A DNA stretch of 64,000 nt, taken from assembly GCF_002995845.1 (NCBI RefSeq), contig NZ_PVXP01000005.1, forward strand, positions 1-64,000, written 5' to 3'. The notes under the pieces are model-generated. The model was not told the DNA's origin and made no database searches. It saw only the letters and a program-made list of their open reading frames with translations. The translations under genes and the position numbers were made by a program. This DNA comes from Clostridium luticellarii. GTDB lineage: Bacteria > Bacillota > Clostridia > Clostridiales > Clostridiaceae. This document shows, one piece after another, positions 8,338 through 16,599 of the stretch. How positions within the stretch are numbered: position 1 is the stretch's first letter; every line of letters starts with the position of its first letter.

Positions 8338-8650
8338 GTCGTTAACCTGCTTATCATCCCAGTCTGTGGGAACATAAAACACACGACAAAAAAGGGCATA
8401 ATGCCCCAAGCCTTTGATATCAGGCTATTCCCGTACTATCTTCACAACGCACTCCACATGGCACGAGAGGATTTATATGATGTCAAACCAGTTTAGGTAA
8501 CATTTTACAATAGCCTTGACTGCTTTTCGCTCTCACTTATTCCATATAATTCTATTTTTACCCAAACTGACTAAGACATATCATTGACAGCCTAAAGGTT
8601 ACGAGGATGGGTATGATGTCATATCCAAATGTCTTTTAACAAATAAATGT
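8338..8650 (-). other. Non-coding region with clustered hairpins (possible structured RNA)
   Basis: The 790 bases between bioWF and the Crp/Fnr gene hold no convincing protein. Three hairpins lie together: TCCCA/TGGGA (8357-8371), GGGCAT/ATGCCC (8394-8406) and AGCCT/AGGCT (8409-8426). An outer GTCGT/ACGAC pair (8338-8342, 8383-8387) may enclose the first. On the minus strand the GGGC hairpin is followed by six T, like an intrinsic terminator, and the DNA upstream is noticeably less AT-rich. It could be the 3' end of a structured RNA or an insertion-sequence remnant; I cannot name a family. Confidence 0.35.
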
Positions 8651-8679
8651 TAACCGAGGCAATAACTATTTATTTTGTT

Positions 8680-9339
8680 TTAAAGAATTTCAAATTCATT
8701 CTTATTAAATTTTAACAATCCTTCATCTCGCATATTAGATAACTCACGTGACAGTGCACTTCTATCTACACAAAGATAAAATGCAAGTCCTTCTCGGTTA
8801 TAAGGTATTAAAAATTTTTTTGAATGATTCATTTGAACTTGTGTATTGAAAAATGCTAATAACTTTTCTCTTGTAGTACGTTTTGATAATATCTCCATTT
8901 TTTGATTCAGCATTATATTTTTTCTTGCTATCATCGAAAGCATATTTTCTATCAGATTCCAATGAAAAATACAGGCATTATTACAAGTTTTGATGATTCG
9001 TTTGCAATCAATAAACATTATTTCACAATTCTCAGTGGCTTGCACTGTTATAGGACATTCATAAATATCAGCATATGCAAATGCTTCTGCAAAAATATCA
9101 TTGATACCTAAATGGGAAAGAATATTGATATTACCTTCTATATCTTCTTTTATTATTTGAATACCGCCTGACAAAACTATTCCAACATAGTGAACATGAG
9201 CACCTTGTTGTATTATCATATCCTTTTTTTTATAATTATTAACTTTTGCAGATAGGCAATTTAAAATACTTTCCAAATCATTCAAATTGAAATTATTGAA
9301 CAATTCATTATTTTGTAGTTGCTTAAGATATTTCTTCAT
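8680..9339 (-). CDS. Crp/Fnr-family regulator, HcpR-like
   Basis: This 219-residue regulator has an N-terminal cyclic-nucleotide-binding-type beta-barrel (residues ~10-120, e.g. QGAHVHYVGIVLSGG), a long dimer helix and a C-terminal winged helix-turn-helix (REGLAFYLCVDRSALSREL). No Fnr-type N-terminal cysteine cluster is present, so it probably does not hold a 4Fe-4S cluster the Fnr way. It is divergent from a ferredoxin gene and close to two hcp genes, the context of HcpR, which controls nitric-oxide detoxification in many anaerobes. A GTTGC/GCAAC palindrome lies just before its own ribosome site (AAGAGGTGAG), where binding should repress it. Family is certain; the HcpR role is inferred. Confidence 0.85.
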   Translation of the reverse strand: MKKYLKQLQNNELFNNFNLNDLESILNCLSAKVNNYKKKDMIIQQGAHVHYVGIVLSGGIQIIKEDIEGNINILSHLGINDIFAEAFAYADIYECPITVQATENCEIMFIDCKRIIKTCNNACIFHWNLIENMLSMIARKNIMLNQKMEILSKRTTREKLLAFFNTQVQMNHSKKFLIPYNREGLAFYLCVDRSALSRELSNMRDEGLLKFNKNEFEIL

Positions 9340-9353
9340 AGCTCACCTCTTAT

Positions 9354-9367
9354 GTTGCAAATGCAAC
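9354..9367. promoter_or_regulatory. Crp/Fnr (HcpR-like) operator, site 1
   Basis: The palindrome GTTGCAAATGCAAC is centred at 9360.5, between the regulator gene and the ferredoxin gene. Its centre is 32 bases from the centre of a -10 TATACT (9390-9395) that reads rightwards, the class II activator position (about -41.5). The same element precedes hcp (12529-12542) and the cupin operon (15278-15291). Confidence 0.8.
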
Positions 9368-9389
9368 CGACATCTTATGTTCATTATAC

Positions 9390-9395
9390 TATACT
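9390..9395 (+). promoter_or_regulatory. -10 box of the ferredoxin gene
   Basis: TATACT lies 30 bases before the start codon. No consensus -35 is present; the operator occupies that position, as expected of an activator-dependent promoter. Confidence 0.65.
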
Positions 9396-9425
9396 AATAC
9401 TATAAAAAACAAGGAGGACTTCAAA

Positions 9426-10133
9426 ATGATTAGAAAAATAATAAAAATAGATGAAGATAAATGTAATGGTTGCGGATTATGTGTTACAGCCTGCCACGAA
9501 GGAGCCATTGGTATGGTAAACGGAAAAGCAAAGCTTCTTCGTGATGATTATTGTGACGGACTTGGTGACTGTTTACCGACTTGCCCAACCAATGCTATCA
9601 GTTTTGAAGAAAGAGAAGCAGCAGAATATGATGAGGCGGCGGTAAAGATGAATATGGAAAATAAGCAGCCTGAAAATTTGGCTTGTGGTTGTCCTAGTAC
9701 TCAATCAAAAACGTTCAAGCGTAATGTTATTAGTGAAACCAAGGCAGAAACATCTGCAACAATACAAACCCAATTGAACCAGTGGCCAGTACAAATTAAA
9801 CTTGCTCCACCAAACGCACCTTACTTTAATAATGCTCACCTACTAATTGCAGCCGACTGTACAGCATATGCATATGGCAATTTTCACAATGAATTTATGA
9901 AAAACAAAATAACCCTTATAGGCTGTCCAAAGCTGGATGAAGGTGATTACAGCGAAAAGTTCACTGCCATACTAAAAATGAATAATATAAAATCTTTGAC
10001 AGTAGTAAGAATGGAAGTTCCATGCTGTGGTGGTATTGAAAATGCTGTTAAGACAGCCCTTCAAAACAGTGGAAAACTCATTCCTTGGCAAGTCATAACA
10101 ATTTCAACTGATGGCAAAATTCTTGAAGCATAA
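9426..10133 (+). CDS. Ferredoxin-domain iron-sulfur protein next to the HcpR-like regulator (FrdX-type)
   Basis: The 235-residue protein begins with a ferredoxin domain: C13-x2-C16-x2-C19-x3-C23, then C43-x5-C49-x3-C53 in the CDGLGDC form, enough for one or two 4Fe-4S clusters. The remaining 180 residues are not ferredoxin but keep cysteine motifs (CGCP, DCTAYA, GCPKLD, VPCCGG) that may bind another metal centre. Genes of this kind are found with hcp in HcpR regulons, so it may deliver electrons to the hybrid-cluster protein. SD AAGGAGG is 8 bases upstream of the ATG. It is transcribed away from the regulator and ends at a clear terminator. The electron partner is inferred. Confidence 0.85.
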   Translation: MIRKIIKIDEDKCNGCGLCVTACHEGAIGMVNGKAKLLRDDYCDGLGDCLPTCPTNAISFEEREAAEYDEAAVKMNMENKQPENLACGCPSTQSKTFKRNVISETKAETSATIQTQLNQWPVQIKLAPPNAPYFNNAHLLIAADCTAYAYGNFHNEFMKNKITLIGCPKLDEGDYSEKFTAILKMNNIKSLTVVRMEVPCCGGIENAVKTALQNSGKLIPWQVITISTDGKILEA

Positions 10134-10153
10134 TTCATAAACTATATATCTTT

Positions 10154-10200
10154 ACACCCGCAAAGTCTAGGACACTAAATCTTGCGGGTGTTCTTATTTT
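10154..10200 (+). terminator. Terminator of the ferredoxin gene
   Basis: Arms ACACCCGCAAG and CTTGCGGGTGT (10154-10164, 10181-10191) are followed by a T-rich tail. It ends the plus-strand transcript and faces the minus-strand HD gene. Confidence 0.8.
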
Positions 10201-10237
10201 TTCTATATCAAAAAGTATTCTTAATTCTTAGTTTAGA

Positions 10238-10729
10238 CTATGACAAATACATTTGTTTCAAAAAGTTTATCCCTGCATCCGTTTTATAATAATTGTCTCT
10301 TATTTTACAAATTGCTTCCTGCGAAATTTCATCTTCATATATATTGATTAAAAAATCTGCTTCAACAAGAATTTGAAAATCTATGCCATCAATAGCTGTA
10401 TATGTATGATGATGTCCTACAATAAAACACACTCTTGAAATTATAGTGTCTTCAAAATCAAGCTTTTCAAGTAATTCCTTTGCTAAAGCAGGTCCTTCAA
10501 TTTGTTGATACTTTCCTGAACTCGAATTATATTTCTGCTCACTTAATTTAATTCCAATATCATGAACAATTGCTGCAATTTCTAAAACTTCTTGGTTTAA
10601 GCAATCTACCTTCTCCATCTCTCCAATTGTTTTTGCGAAGCTATATACTTTCATAAAATGATTAATTCTTTTCACATCACTTGCATAATATTTAATCATT
10701 TCATTTATTAAAACAGATTTTTTATCCAT
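10238..10729 (-). CDS. HD-domain phosphohydrolase-like protein
   Basis: A 163-residue single-domain protein of the HD superfamily. The metal ligands are visible: an early histidine in RINHFMKV, HDIG near residue 56, a HHH cluster (GHHHTY) near 105, and D in EADFL. Such proteins hydrolyse phosphomonoesters or diesters of nucleotides; the substrate cannot be deduced. It follows hcp on the same strand but a strong hairpin lies between them, so it may be expressed separately or by readthrough. Similar small HD genes are seen beside hcp clusters in clostridia, to my recollection. Confidence 0.8.
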   Translation of the reverse strand: MDKKSVLINEMIKYYASDVKRINHFMKVYSFAKTIGEMEKVDCLNQEVLEIAAIVHDIGIKLSEQKYNSSSGKYQQIEGPALAKELLEKLDFEDTIISRVCFIVGHHHTYTAIDGIDFQILVEADFLINIYEDEISQEAICKIRDNYYKTDAGINFLKQMYLS

Positions 10730-10753
10730 GCTGTATCCCTCCGTTTATAAAAC

Positions 10754-10787
10754 AACTCCTGACAAAGGCTATCAATTGTCAGGAGTT
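10754..10787 (-). terminator. Terminator of hcp (copy 1)
   Basis: AACTCCTGACAA (10754-10765) pairs perfectly with TTGTCAGGAGTT (10776-10787) around a 10-base loop. On the minus strand the tail is GTTTTA. It sits 23 bases after the hcp stop. Confidence 0.75.
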
Positions 10788-10809
10788 ATATATTGTTTAT
10801 TTATTAATT

Positions 10810-12438
10810 TTATGACATGAATAACTTAATATCATCCTCAACTGTACCAATACCTGCAATACCGAATTTCTCAACCAAAACCTTTGCCACATTAGGAGAC
10901 AAGAAGCCAGGTAGTGTTGGTCCTAGATGTATGTTTTTCACACCTAGATACAGTAATGCCAAAAGAACAATAACTGCTTTCTGTTCATACCAAGCTATAT
11001 TAAAGGCAATTGGTAACTTATTGATATCGTCCAGACCGAAAACTTCCTTAAGTTTTAGTGCAATAACTGCTAGTGAATAAGAGTCATTACACTGACCTGC
11101 ATCAAGTACTCTTGGAATTCCGCCAATGTCACCTAAATTCAACTTGTTATAACGATATTTAGCACAACCCGCAGTAAGTATTATAGTATCCTTTGGAAGC
11201 TTTTCAGCAAATTCTGTATAATACTCTCTTGACTTCATTCTTCCATCGCACCCTGCCATAACAAAGAACTTCTTAATTGCACCAGATTTAACAGCCTCAA
11301 CAACTTTGTCCGCAAGTGCAATCACCTGATTGTGAGCAAAGCCGCCTACAATGCTTCCCGTCTCAATTTCTTCTGGCGAAGGCAGTGTCTTAGCAAGTGC
11401 TATGATTTGTGAAAAGTCTTTTTTTCTATTTTCATCGGCTTCAATATGTGTGCAGCCAGGATAACCGGTAGCTCCAGTAGTAAAAATTCTGCCCCTTACT
11501 TCTTCGCTTCTAGGCGGAACAATACAGTTCGTTGTAAAAAGAATAGGGCCACGGAAGGATACGAATTCGTCAAGCTGTTTCCACCATGCGTTTCCGTAAT
11601 TTCCTGCAAAGTTGTCATATTTCTTGAAAGCAGGGTAATAATGTGCAGGAAGCATCTCACTATGAGTATATACGTCAACGCCTGTGCCCTTAGTTTGCTC
11701 AAGAAGCTGCTCAAGATCAGTTAAATCATGACCCGAAATAAGAATGGCAGGATTTTTTCTTACCCCGATATTTACCTCGGTAATCTCTGGATTTCCAAAT
11801 CTCGTTGTATGTGCCTCATCCAACAAAGCCATTACCTTAACACCGTATTCTCCGGTCTTGAGTGTTAATGCAACAAGGTCATCAGCTGTAAGAGAATCGT
11901 CTAGTGTTGCCGCCAATGCTTCGTAAATAAAAGCATTAATGTCTAAATCCTCTTTGCCAATATTCTTTGCGTGTTCGCCATAAGCCGCCATACCCTTAAG
12001 TCCATAAATAATCATTTCACGCAAGGAACGAATGTCTTCATTCTCTGTTGAAAGCACACCCACGGATGTTGCTTTTTCAATCATAGTTTCTCTTGAATCC
12101 ACCGTGAATATTGATGCATCGTGGAAATCATTTAGGTTAACAGAATTTTTTAGTTCATCTCTTAGCTTAATCATTTTACTGATTTGTGCCTCAATATGAC
12201 CGTCATCAAAATTTGCGTTGGTAATAGTCATAAACAAGCTACTCAAAACTTCATAATTAGTCTTGTCCAAATTATGTACATCAACCTTTCCTTTTACAAC
12301 CATATCTGAAATGCCTTTAAGTGTGTATATCAGAAGGTCCTGAAGCTTTGCAACCTCTTCATTCTTTCCGCAAACACCTTTCACTGTACAACCTGTGTTT
12401 TTTGCTGTTTCTTGACATTGATAACAAAACATACTCAT
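10810..12438 (-). CDS. hcp: Hybrid-cluster protein / hydroxylamine reductase (copy 1)
   Basis: Hcp is a cytoplasmic iron-sulfur protein that reduces hydroxylamine in vitro and acts as a nitric-oxide reductase and protein S-nitrosylase in vivo. The 542 residues are full length. The N-terminal proximal cluster is C5-x2-C8-x8-C17-x5-C23, the short spacing of strict-anaerobe enzymes. The hybrid-cluster ligands are recognisable in [40 protein letters not shown] and AGCAKYR. An HcpR-like palindrome sits at the activator position of its promoter. It is about 50% similar by eye to the second copy at 12750-14396; unlike that copy it has the operator. Confidence 0.96.
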   Translation of the reverse strand: MSMFCYQCQETAKNTGCTVKGVCGKNEEVAKLQDLLIYTLKGISDMVVKGKVDVHNLDKTNYEVLSSLFMTITNANFDDGHIEAQISKMIKLRDELKNSVNLNDFHDASIFTVDSRETMIEKATSVGVLSTENEDIRSLREMIIYGLKGMAAYGEHAKNIGKEDLDINAFIYEALAATLDDSLTADDLVALTLKTGEYGVKVMALLDEAHTTRFGNPEITEVNIGVRKNPAILISGHDLTDLEQLLEQTKGTGVDVYTHSEMLPAHYYPAFKKYDNFAGNYGNAWWKQLDEFVSFRGPILFTTNCIVPPRSEEVRGRIFTTGATGYPGCTHIEADENRKKDFSQIIALAKTLPSPEEIETGSIVGGFAHNQVIALADKVVEAVKSGAIKKFFVMAGCDGRMKSREYYTEFAEKLPKDTIILTAGCAKYRYNKLNLGDIGGIPRVLDAGQCNDSYSLAVIALKLKEVFGLDDINKLPIAFNIAWYEQKAVIVLLALLYLGVKNIHLGPTLPGFLSPNVAKVLVEKFGIAGIGTVEDDIKLFMS

Positions 12439-12500
12439 TTTAAATCCTCCTTTTATTATTAAAATTTTTAGAAATTAGAATTACAAATTTATTCATATTT

Positions 12501-12545
12501 ATTATACTGCTAAATTTTGCATAAGTATGTTGCAAAAGCAACATA
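12501..12545 (-). promoter_or_regulatory. hcp promoter with HcpR-like operator, site 2
   Basis: Minus strand: -10 TATAAT (12501-12506) with the palindrome GTTGCAAAAGCAAC (12529-12542) in place of a -35 box. The operator centre is exactly 32 bases from the -10 centre, the same as at sites 1 and 3. Confidence 0.82.
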
Positions 12546-12633
12546 ACTGAACTAATCTACAAATTTTTTAAAAATATGGGCTGTCGAATCAATTTAGCAT
12601 ATAATATAAACACAGAATCAAAAAAGCCTCAGA

Positions 12634-12670
12634 AAATCATTAGCCTATAAAATAAGACTAATGATTTTTT
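12634..12670. terminator. Terminator between the two hcp genes
   Basis: AAATCATTAG (12634-12643) pairs with CTAATGATTT (12658-12667). A T-run follows on the plus strand and a shorter one on the minus strand. It most likely ends the second hcp transcript. The 311 bases between the genes hold nothing else beyond this hairpin and the hcp promoter. Confidence 0.6.
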
Positions 12671-12749
12671 AAAGCTCCCTAGTCAACTAGTAATTTATTG
12701 TTATTATTTCCCTTTATACGACAACTTCAAACCATAATATTAATTAATA

Positions 12750-14396
12750 TTATTGACCTAAAATTGCTTTTAAATCTTCTTCAGGTGTTGAAATAGGTTT
12801 TAAACCAAATTTGTCAACTAATACTTGTAATATATTTGGTGTAATAAATGCAGGTAGTGTTGGTCCAAGACGAATATCTTTAATCCCTAAAGATAATAAC
12901 GTAAGAAGTATACCCACTGCTTTTTGTTCATACCAAGAAAGAACTAATGAAAGTGGTAACTCATTTACTCCACAGTTAAACGCTTCTGCGAGTGTAAGAG
13001 CAACCTTAATAGCTGAATATGAATCACTACATTGACCACAATCAAGCACTCTTGGGAAACCTGCTACTGTTCCTAAATCAAGTTTATTAAAACGGTATTT
13101 ACCACAGGCTAAAGTTAAAATAATAGTATCCTTTGGAGTTTTTTCTGCAAATTCTGTATAGTAATTTCTACCTGGTTTTGCTCCGTCACACCCTCCTATC
13201 AAAAAGAAGTGTTTAATTTTGCCGCCTTTAACCGCCTCTACGATTTCATTAGCATGACTTAAAATAGCATTATGGGCAAAGCCAATGGTAATTCTCTTTT
13301 CAGGCTCATCTTCTTGCCATCCACCTAATTCTAATGCTTTTTGAATAATAGAAGTAAAATTTTTTTTACCATTAACTTCTTCAATATGTGGACATTCAGG
13401 CATCCCAACTATACTTGTTGTAAATAATCTATCTTTATAGCTGTCTCTTGGTTTTTGTACACAGTTAGTAGTCATTAGTATACATCCAGGAATTCCGTCA
13501 AACTCCTCTTGCTGTTTCTGCCATGCACCTCCAAAGTTACCAATTAAATTCTTATGCTTTTTCAATTCTGGATATGCATTTGCAGGAAGCATTTCACAGT
13601 GAGTATAAATATTAATGCCTTTACCTTCTGTTTGTTCTAAAAGTTCCTTTAAATCCTTGTAATCATGTCCTGAAACTATAATAAATGGACCTTTTTTCTT
13701 TGTAATTAATACTTCTGTTGGCTCAGGATCACCAAAAGGACTAGTAACAGCAGAATCTAATACTTCCATACATTTAAAGTTGGTTTTACCAAGTTCCATG
13801 TTTAAATTAAATAAATCTTCAACCGTTAAACTCTCATCAATCGTACCCGCTAAGCCTTTGTAAAAGAAATTATTGACTTCATCCTCAAATTTGCCGAGTA
13901 TATAAGCATGATGCGCATATGCAGCCATTCCTTTAAATGCGTATATTAACAATTCTCTTAAAGAACGTATATCCATATCTAATTTTTCATCAGACATAAT
14001 CCCTATATTCTTAGCATCTGCCACCATTTCTTCCATAGTGTTTGGTGCTCTGTAATTTGCCGCTTTAGGTACATTTTCAATTTCACCAACTGCATTTTTA
14101 AGTTCTTCTTTTATTTCTTCGGCTTTTTTAATATACTCTACAAATCTAGTCGGATCAAAATTAACATTAGTAAGAGTAGAAAACATAGTATCTACCACAA
14201 ACTTATTGATTTCACTCCTAATTTTTAACCCTTTCTCCAAATTTTTTTGACCATAAAAACCAATACCTTTCAATTCATGGATAAGTACATCTTGTAAATT
14301 AGCAACCGTAGGATTTTTACCACATACACCTGATTTTACACAGCCTTTAGCACCTAATGTTTGCTCACACTGATAACAGAACATTGAATTTTCCAT
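12750..14396 (-). CDS. hcp: Hybrid-cluster protein / hydroxylamine reductase (copy 2)
   Basis: This second, full-length Hcp has 548 residues. The N-terminal cluster is C7-x2-C10-x8-C19-x5-C25. Hybrid-cluster motifs are all kept: GHDYKDLKE, THCEMLPA, TTNCVQKP, MPECPHIEEV, IGGCDGA, ACGKYR. It is clearly paralogous to copy 1, but its upstream 70 bases lack the GTTGC/GCAAC palindrome, so the two are probably under different control or one is constitutive. SD AGGAGG stands 6 bases before the ATG. The reaction is as for copy 1 (hydroxylamine to ammonia, NO detoxification); its separate role is not evident from sequence. Confidence 0.95.
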   Translation of the reverse strand: MENSMFCYQCEQTLGAKGCVKSGVCGKNPTVANLQDVLIHELKGIGFYGQKNLEKGLKIRSEINKFVVDTMFSTLTNVNFDPTRFVEYIKKAEEIKEELKNAVGEIENVPKAANYRAPNTMEEMVADAKNIGIMSDEKLDMDIRSLRELLIYAFKGMAAYAHHAYILGKFEDEVNNFFYKGLAGTIDESLTVEDLFNLNMELGKTNFKCMEVLDSAVTSPFGDPEPTEVLITKKKGPFIIVSGHDYKDLKELLEQTEGKGINIYTHCEMLPANAYPELKKHKNLIGNFGGAWQKQQEEFDGIPGCILMTTNCVQKPRDSYKDRLFTTSIVGMPECPHIEEVNGKKNFTSIIQKALELGGWQEDEPEKRITIGFAHNAILSHANEIVEAVKGGKIKHFFLIGGCDGAKPGRNYYTEFAEKTPKDTIILTLACGKYRFNKLDLGTVAGFPRVLDCGQCSDSYSAIKVALTLAEAFNCGVNELPLSLVLSWYEQKAVGILLTLLSLGIKDIRLGPTLPAFITPNILQVLVDKFGLKPISTPEEDLKAILGQ

Positions 14397-14467
14397 AATA
14401 AACCTCCTAGTATTTTGGGATAGTTATATTATTTCCAGAATGAATAAAATATATTATAAAATATCAA

Positions 14468-14500
14468 AACTCCGCAAAAATGCTGCGGAGTTCAGTTTTT
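14468..14500. terminator. Bidirectional-looking hairpin upstream of hcp copy 2
   Basis: AACTCCGCA (14468-14476) and TGCGGAGTT (14484-14492) form a tight stem with T-rich sequence on both sides. On the minus strand it ends the cupin-ferredoxin operon and separates it from hcp copy 2. Confidence 0.7.
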
Positions 14501-14653
14501 ATTAGGATAATAATCCTTTTTTACATAAAATTTTCTGAATTGCTTTTAAAGCCTGTATATCTCTAATACACCTAAATATTATTTACTCTCATTATAAATA
14601 TAACCCCATCAATGAATTTTATGATGAGGCAATACATATTAACTATTACATTG

Positions 14654-14851
14654 TTATTCAATTGTTATTACAGATACAGGGCAACCGTCTCTTGCTTCTA
14701 ATGCTGAATTCTCTGCATCTGATGGTATAGGATCAACATAAACTTCAGCCGGACCATCATCACCCATACGAAATACTTCTGGACACATAGACACACAAAG
14801 CCCACAGGAAATACAACCTTCTCTATCAATTTCTGCTTTCATCTCATTCAC
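14654..14851 (-). CDS. Small 4Fe-4S ferredoxin
   Basis: A 65-residue acidic ferredoxin. Ligands C13-x2-C16-x2-C19 and C57 (DGCPVS) give one 4Fe-4S cluster; C23 is an extra cysteine. Length and pattern fit the single-cluster ferredoxins of anaerobes and thermophiles. It follows a small cupin gene by 12 bases in a two-gene operon headed by the HcpR-like palindrome. It is therefore a plausible electron donor for Hcp; no direct proof is in the sequence. Confidence 0.9.
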   Translation of the reverse strand: MNEMKAEIDREGCISCGLCVSMCPEVFRMGDDGPAEVYVDPIPSDAENSALEARDGCPVSVITIE

Positions 14852-14863
14852 CCTTTCATATTT

Positions 14864-15178
14864 TTACATTTTGGGAGCTGGTGCTTTTACAACAATAAGC
14901 TCCAATGTTTCATGATGCATATTTTTCACATTCATCTTCGTTTGAAACGGTATTTTTAATAAAGTACCTGCCTCATACTCATGGATATCCTGATCATTAA
15001 GTCCTATTGAAAGCTTTCCTCTAATAACTGTCATATAAACGTTTGAATTAGAAAAATGTTCAGGAAGCCCTTCATCTTTATTGAAAATCATGTGAAGATA
15101 ATGTACATTTTCGTCAAATACAACTTTCTCAACAGCTTTTTCATTGCCTCTAGCCAGTTCAAATATTTGTTCAATCAA
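14864..15178 (-). CDS. Small cupin-domain protein
   Basis: A 104-residue beta-barrel protein of the cupin fold: strand-rich, with the tract EHFSNSNVYMTVIRGKLSI, then EAGTLLKIP and NMHHETLELIVV. The usual metal-binding histidines are only partly kept, H near 41 and HH near 88-89. It starts with TTG, supported by GGAGG nine bases upstream. It is co-transcribed with the ferredoxin downstream and controlled by the third HcpR-like site. Small cupins of this type often accompany hcp in clostridia; the ligand is unknown. Confidence 0.75.
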   Translation of the reverse strand: MIEQIFELARGNEKAVEKVVFDENVHYLHMIFNKDEGLPEHFSNSNVYMTVIRGKLSIGLNDQDIHEYEAGTLLKIPFQTKMNVKNMHHETLELIVVKAPAPKM

Positions 15179-15249
15179 TATTTAACACCTCCAACCCAAT
15201 TATTATTTCAATATATTTAGAATTTAATACTACAAATCAATATATATTT

Positions 15250-15291
15250 ATTATACTGTTAACCTTTGCAAAAATATGTTGCAAATGCAAC
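15250..15291 (-). promoter_or_regulatory. Promoter and HcpR-like operator of the cupin-ferredoxin operon, site 3
   Basis: Minus strand: -10 TATAAT (15250-15255) and the palindrome GTTGCAAATGCAAC (15278-15291), with centres 32 bases apart. The operator differs by one base from that of hcp copy 1 and its 14-base core is identical to site 1. Confidence 0.82.
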
Positions 15292-15366
15292 AAATATTAT
15301 TATTTTTTGCTATAATCAATATTCGCTTTATAAGTTTGTGCTTAAAGATTAAGATGATTTTATATG

Positions 15367-16011
15367 TTATATATGCTTTAATATTGTTATTTTTCGGTTA
15401 TCAATGCTGATAATGCCGTCAAGCTGCATTTTTTTAATTTCTCTAAAAAGCGAAGGACGCTGTACTCCGAGATAATCGGCAAATTCTTTTTTACTAAAAG
15501 GCAAATACACTGTTTGCGAATGTTGAGCGATTGATTGTTGTAATAAATACTCATAAATATTCTGGCGAAGTGTTTTTCGTGAAAACATAGCAATTTTGTG
15601 ATTAAGTCCAAGAGAATTTTGCGATAATGATCTTACATATGACATTACAAAATCATAATTGTGAAGTAATATTTCTACAGCTGTTTTTTCTATATGAATA
15701 AGACTACATTCAGATGAACAATATATGTTAAGAGGGTAGATATTATTAGTGGCAAATAACAGATTTGCACCAATAATACTATCCTTTTTAAATTCAAACA
15801 TTATTGTTGAAGAACCACTCTCGGTAAGAGAATAAGCTGTAAGACTGCCCGTAACGACAATATCGAGTGAGTTACATAAACAGCCTTGATTATATAAGGT
15901 TTCCCCTTTTGCATACTTTTTAATTTTGATTTGACCTTGAGAAACGAGTAATTCAATATCAGTAACAGGTTTCAAAATCGGAACACATTTTATAATGTCA
16001 ATATCTTTCAT
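15367..16011 (-). CDS. Second Crp/Fnr-family regulator
   Basis: A 214-residue Crp/Fnr protein with a sensory beta-barrel (residues ~15-120, QGCLCNSLDIVVTGSL) and a C-terminal winged HTH (KKEFADYLGVQRPSLFREI). It resembles the YeiL/ArcR-like branch in that no Fnr cysteine set is seen, though C42 and C44 are in the barrel loop. It is divergent from the permease operon that starts at 16117, so that operon is its likely target. A weak ACA-N4-TGT palindrome sits in the shared 105-base gap at the activator position. It is clearly diverged from the Crp/Fnr gene at 8680-9339, so the two presumably read different signals. Confidence 0.85.
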   Translation of the reverse strand: MKDIDIIKCVPILKPVTDIELLVSQGQIKIKKYAKGETLYNQGCLCNSLDIVVTGSLTAYSLTESGSSTIMFEFKKDSIIGANLLFATNNIYPLNIYCSSECSLIHIEKTAVEILLHNYDFVMSYVRSLSQNSLGLNHKIAMFSRKTLRQNIYEYLLQQSIAQHSQTVYLPFSKKEFADYLGVQRPSLFREIKKMQLDGIISIDNRKITILKHI

Positions 16012-16046
16012 ACTATGCCCCCTTTTTTATATTATATCAAAAAGAA

Positions 16047-16086
16047 ACATTGGTGTCTATTATCTCATATAAAAATCACTTATAAT
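16047..16086 (+). promoter_or_regulatory. Promoter of the permease operon with a possible Crp/Fnr site
   Basis: -10 TATAAT at 16081-16086. A partial palindrome ACA-TTGG-TGT (16047-16056) is centred 32 bases upstream of the -10 centre, the same geometry as the three HcpR-like sites but a different sequence. It is a candidate operator for the adjacent second regulator. Confidence 0.45.
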
Positions 16087-16116
16087 CGGATTATCAAATA
16101 ACAAGGGGGATTTAAA

Positions 16117-16599
16117 ATGGATATATTCACTATAGCAATCTGGATAGGAACAATTATTTTTCTTATTTTTTCTTTGACAAAAAACAGAGAAAAAACAAAA
16201 AACGCACTTAGAATGGCTTTTGGCATGGGCAAAAGTATGATTCTCAGTATATTGTCAATTATTTTACTAATAGGTCTTGTTTTGGCACTACTTCCACCTG
16301 AACAAATTGCAGGATATGTTGAGAATCAAAATGTTTTAATTGCTACCATCGTATCTGCACTGTTTGGGACAATTACTCTTATTCCTGCTTTTATTGCATT
16401 TCCTCTTGTTGGAACACTTATTGGTGCAGGTGTTGGGGTTGTCCCTTCTATTGCTTTTTTAACAACATTAACTATGGTTGGAGTTGTTACATTTCCACTT
16501 GAAAAAAAAGAATTCGGAATGAAATTTACAATTGTCAGAAATGGACTTAGCTTTGTATTTGCTATAGTTATAGCACTTGTTATGGGGGTGATAATATGA
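16117..16599 (+). CDS. YraQ/ArsP-type permease, first half
   Basis: A 160-residue integral membrane protein with about four to five hydrophobic helices. It matches the N-terminal repeat of the DUF318 permease family (YraQ/ArsP). The LIPAFIAFPLVGTLI segment is the counterpart of the conserved GPIYAAFP motif in the second half. Typical family members carry both halves on one ~300-residue chain; here they are separate genes overlapping by four bases (ATGA). SD AAGGGGG precedes the ATG. The pair would make a heterodimeric transporter. Substrate unknown; ArsP relatives export organoarsenicals, which is not a safe transfer here. Confidence 0.78.
   Translation: MDIFTIAIWIGTIIFLIFSLTKNREKTKNALRMAFGMGKSMILSILSIILLIGLVLALLPPEQIAGYVENQNVLIATIVSALFGTITLIPAFIAFPLVGTLIGAGVGVVPSIAFLTTLTMVGVVTFPLEKKEFGMKFTIVRNGLSFVFAIVIALVMGVII

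Noticed and set aside
8179-8496. 105-codon plus-strand frame in the gap between bioWF and the Crp/Fnr gene
   Set aside because: No ribosome site, no recognisable motif, and it reads through the hairpins of a non-coding region; probably a chance frame.
10810-14396. Two hcp genes as a recent tandem duplication
   Set aside because: The proteins differ at many positions and in length, spacing and regulation, so the duplication is old or one copy was acquired.
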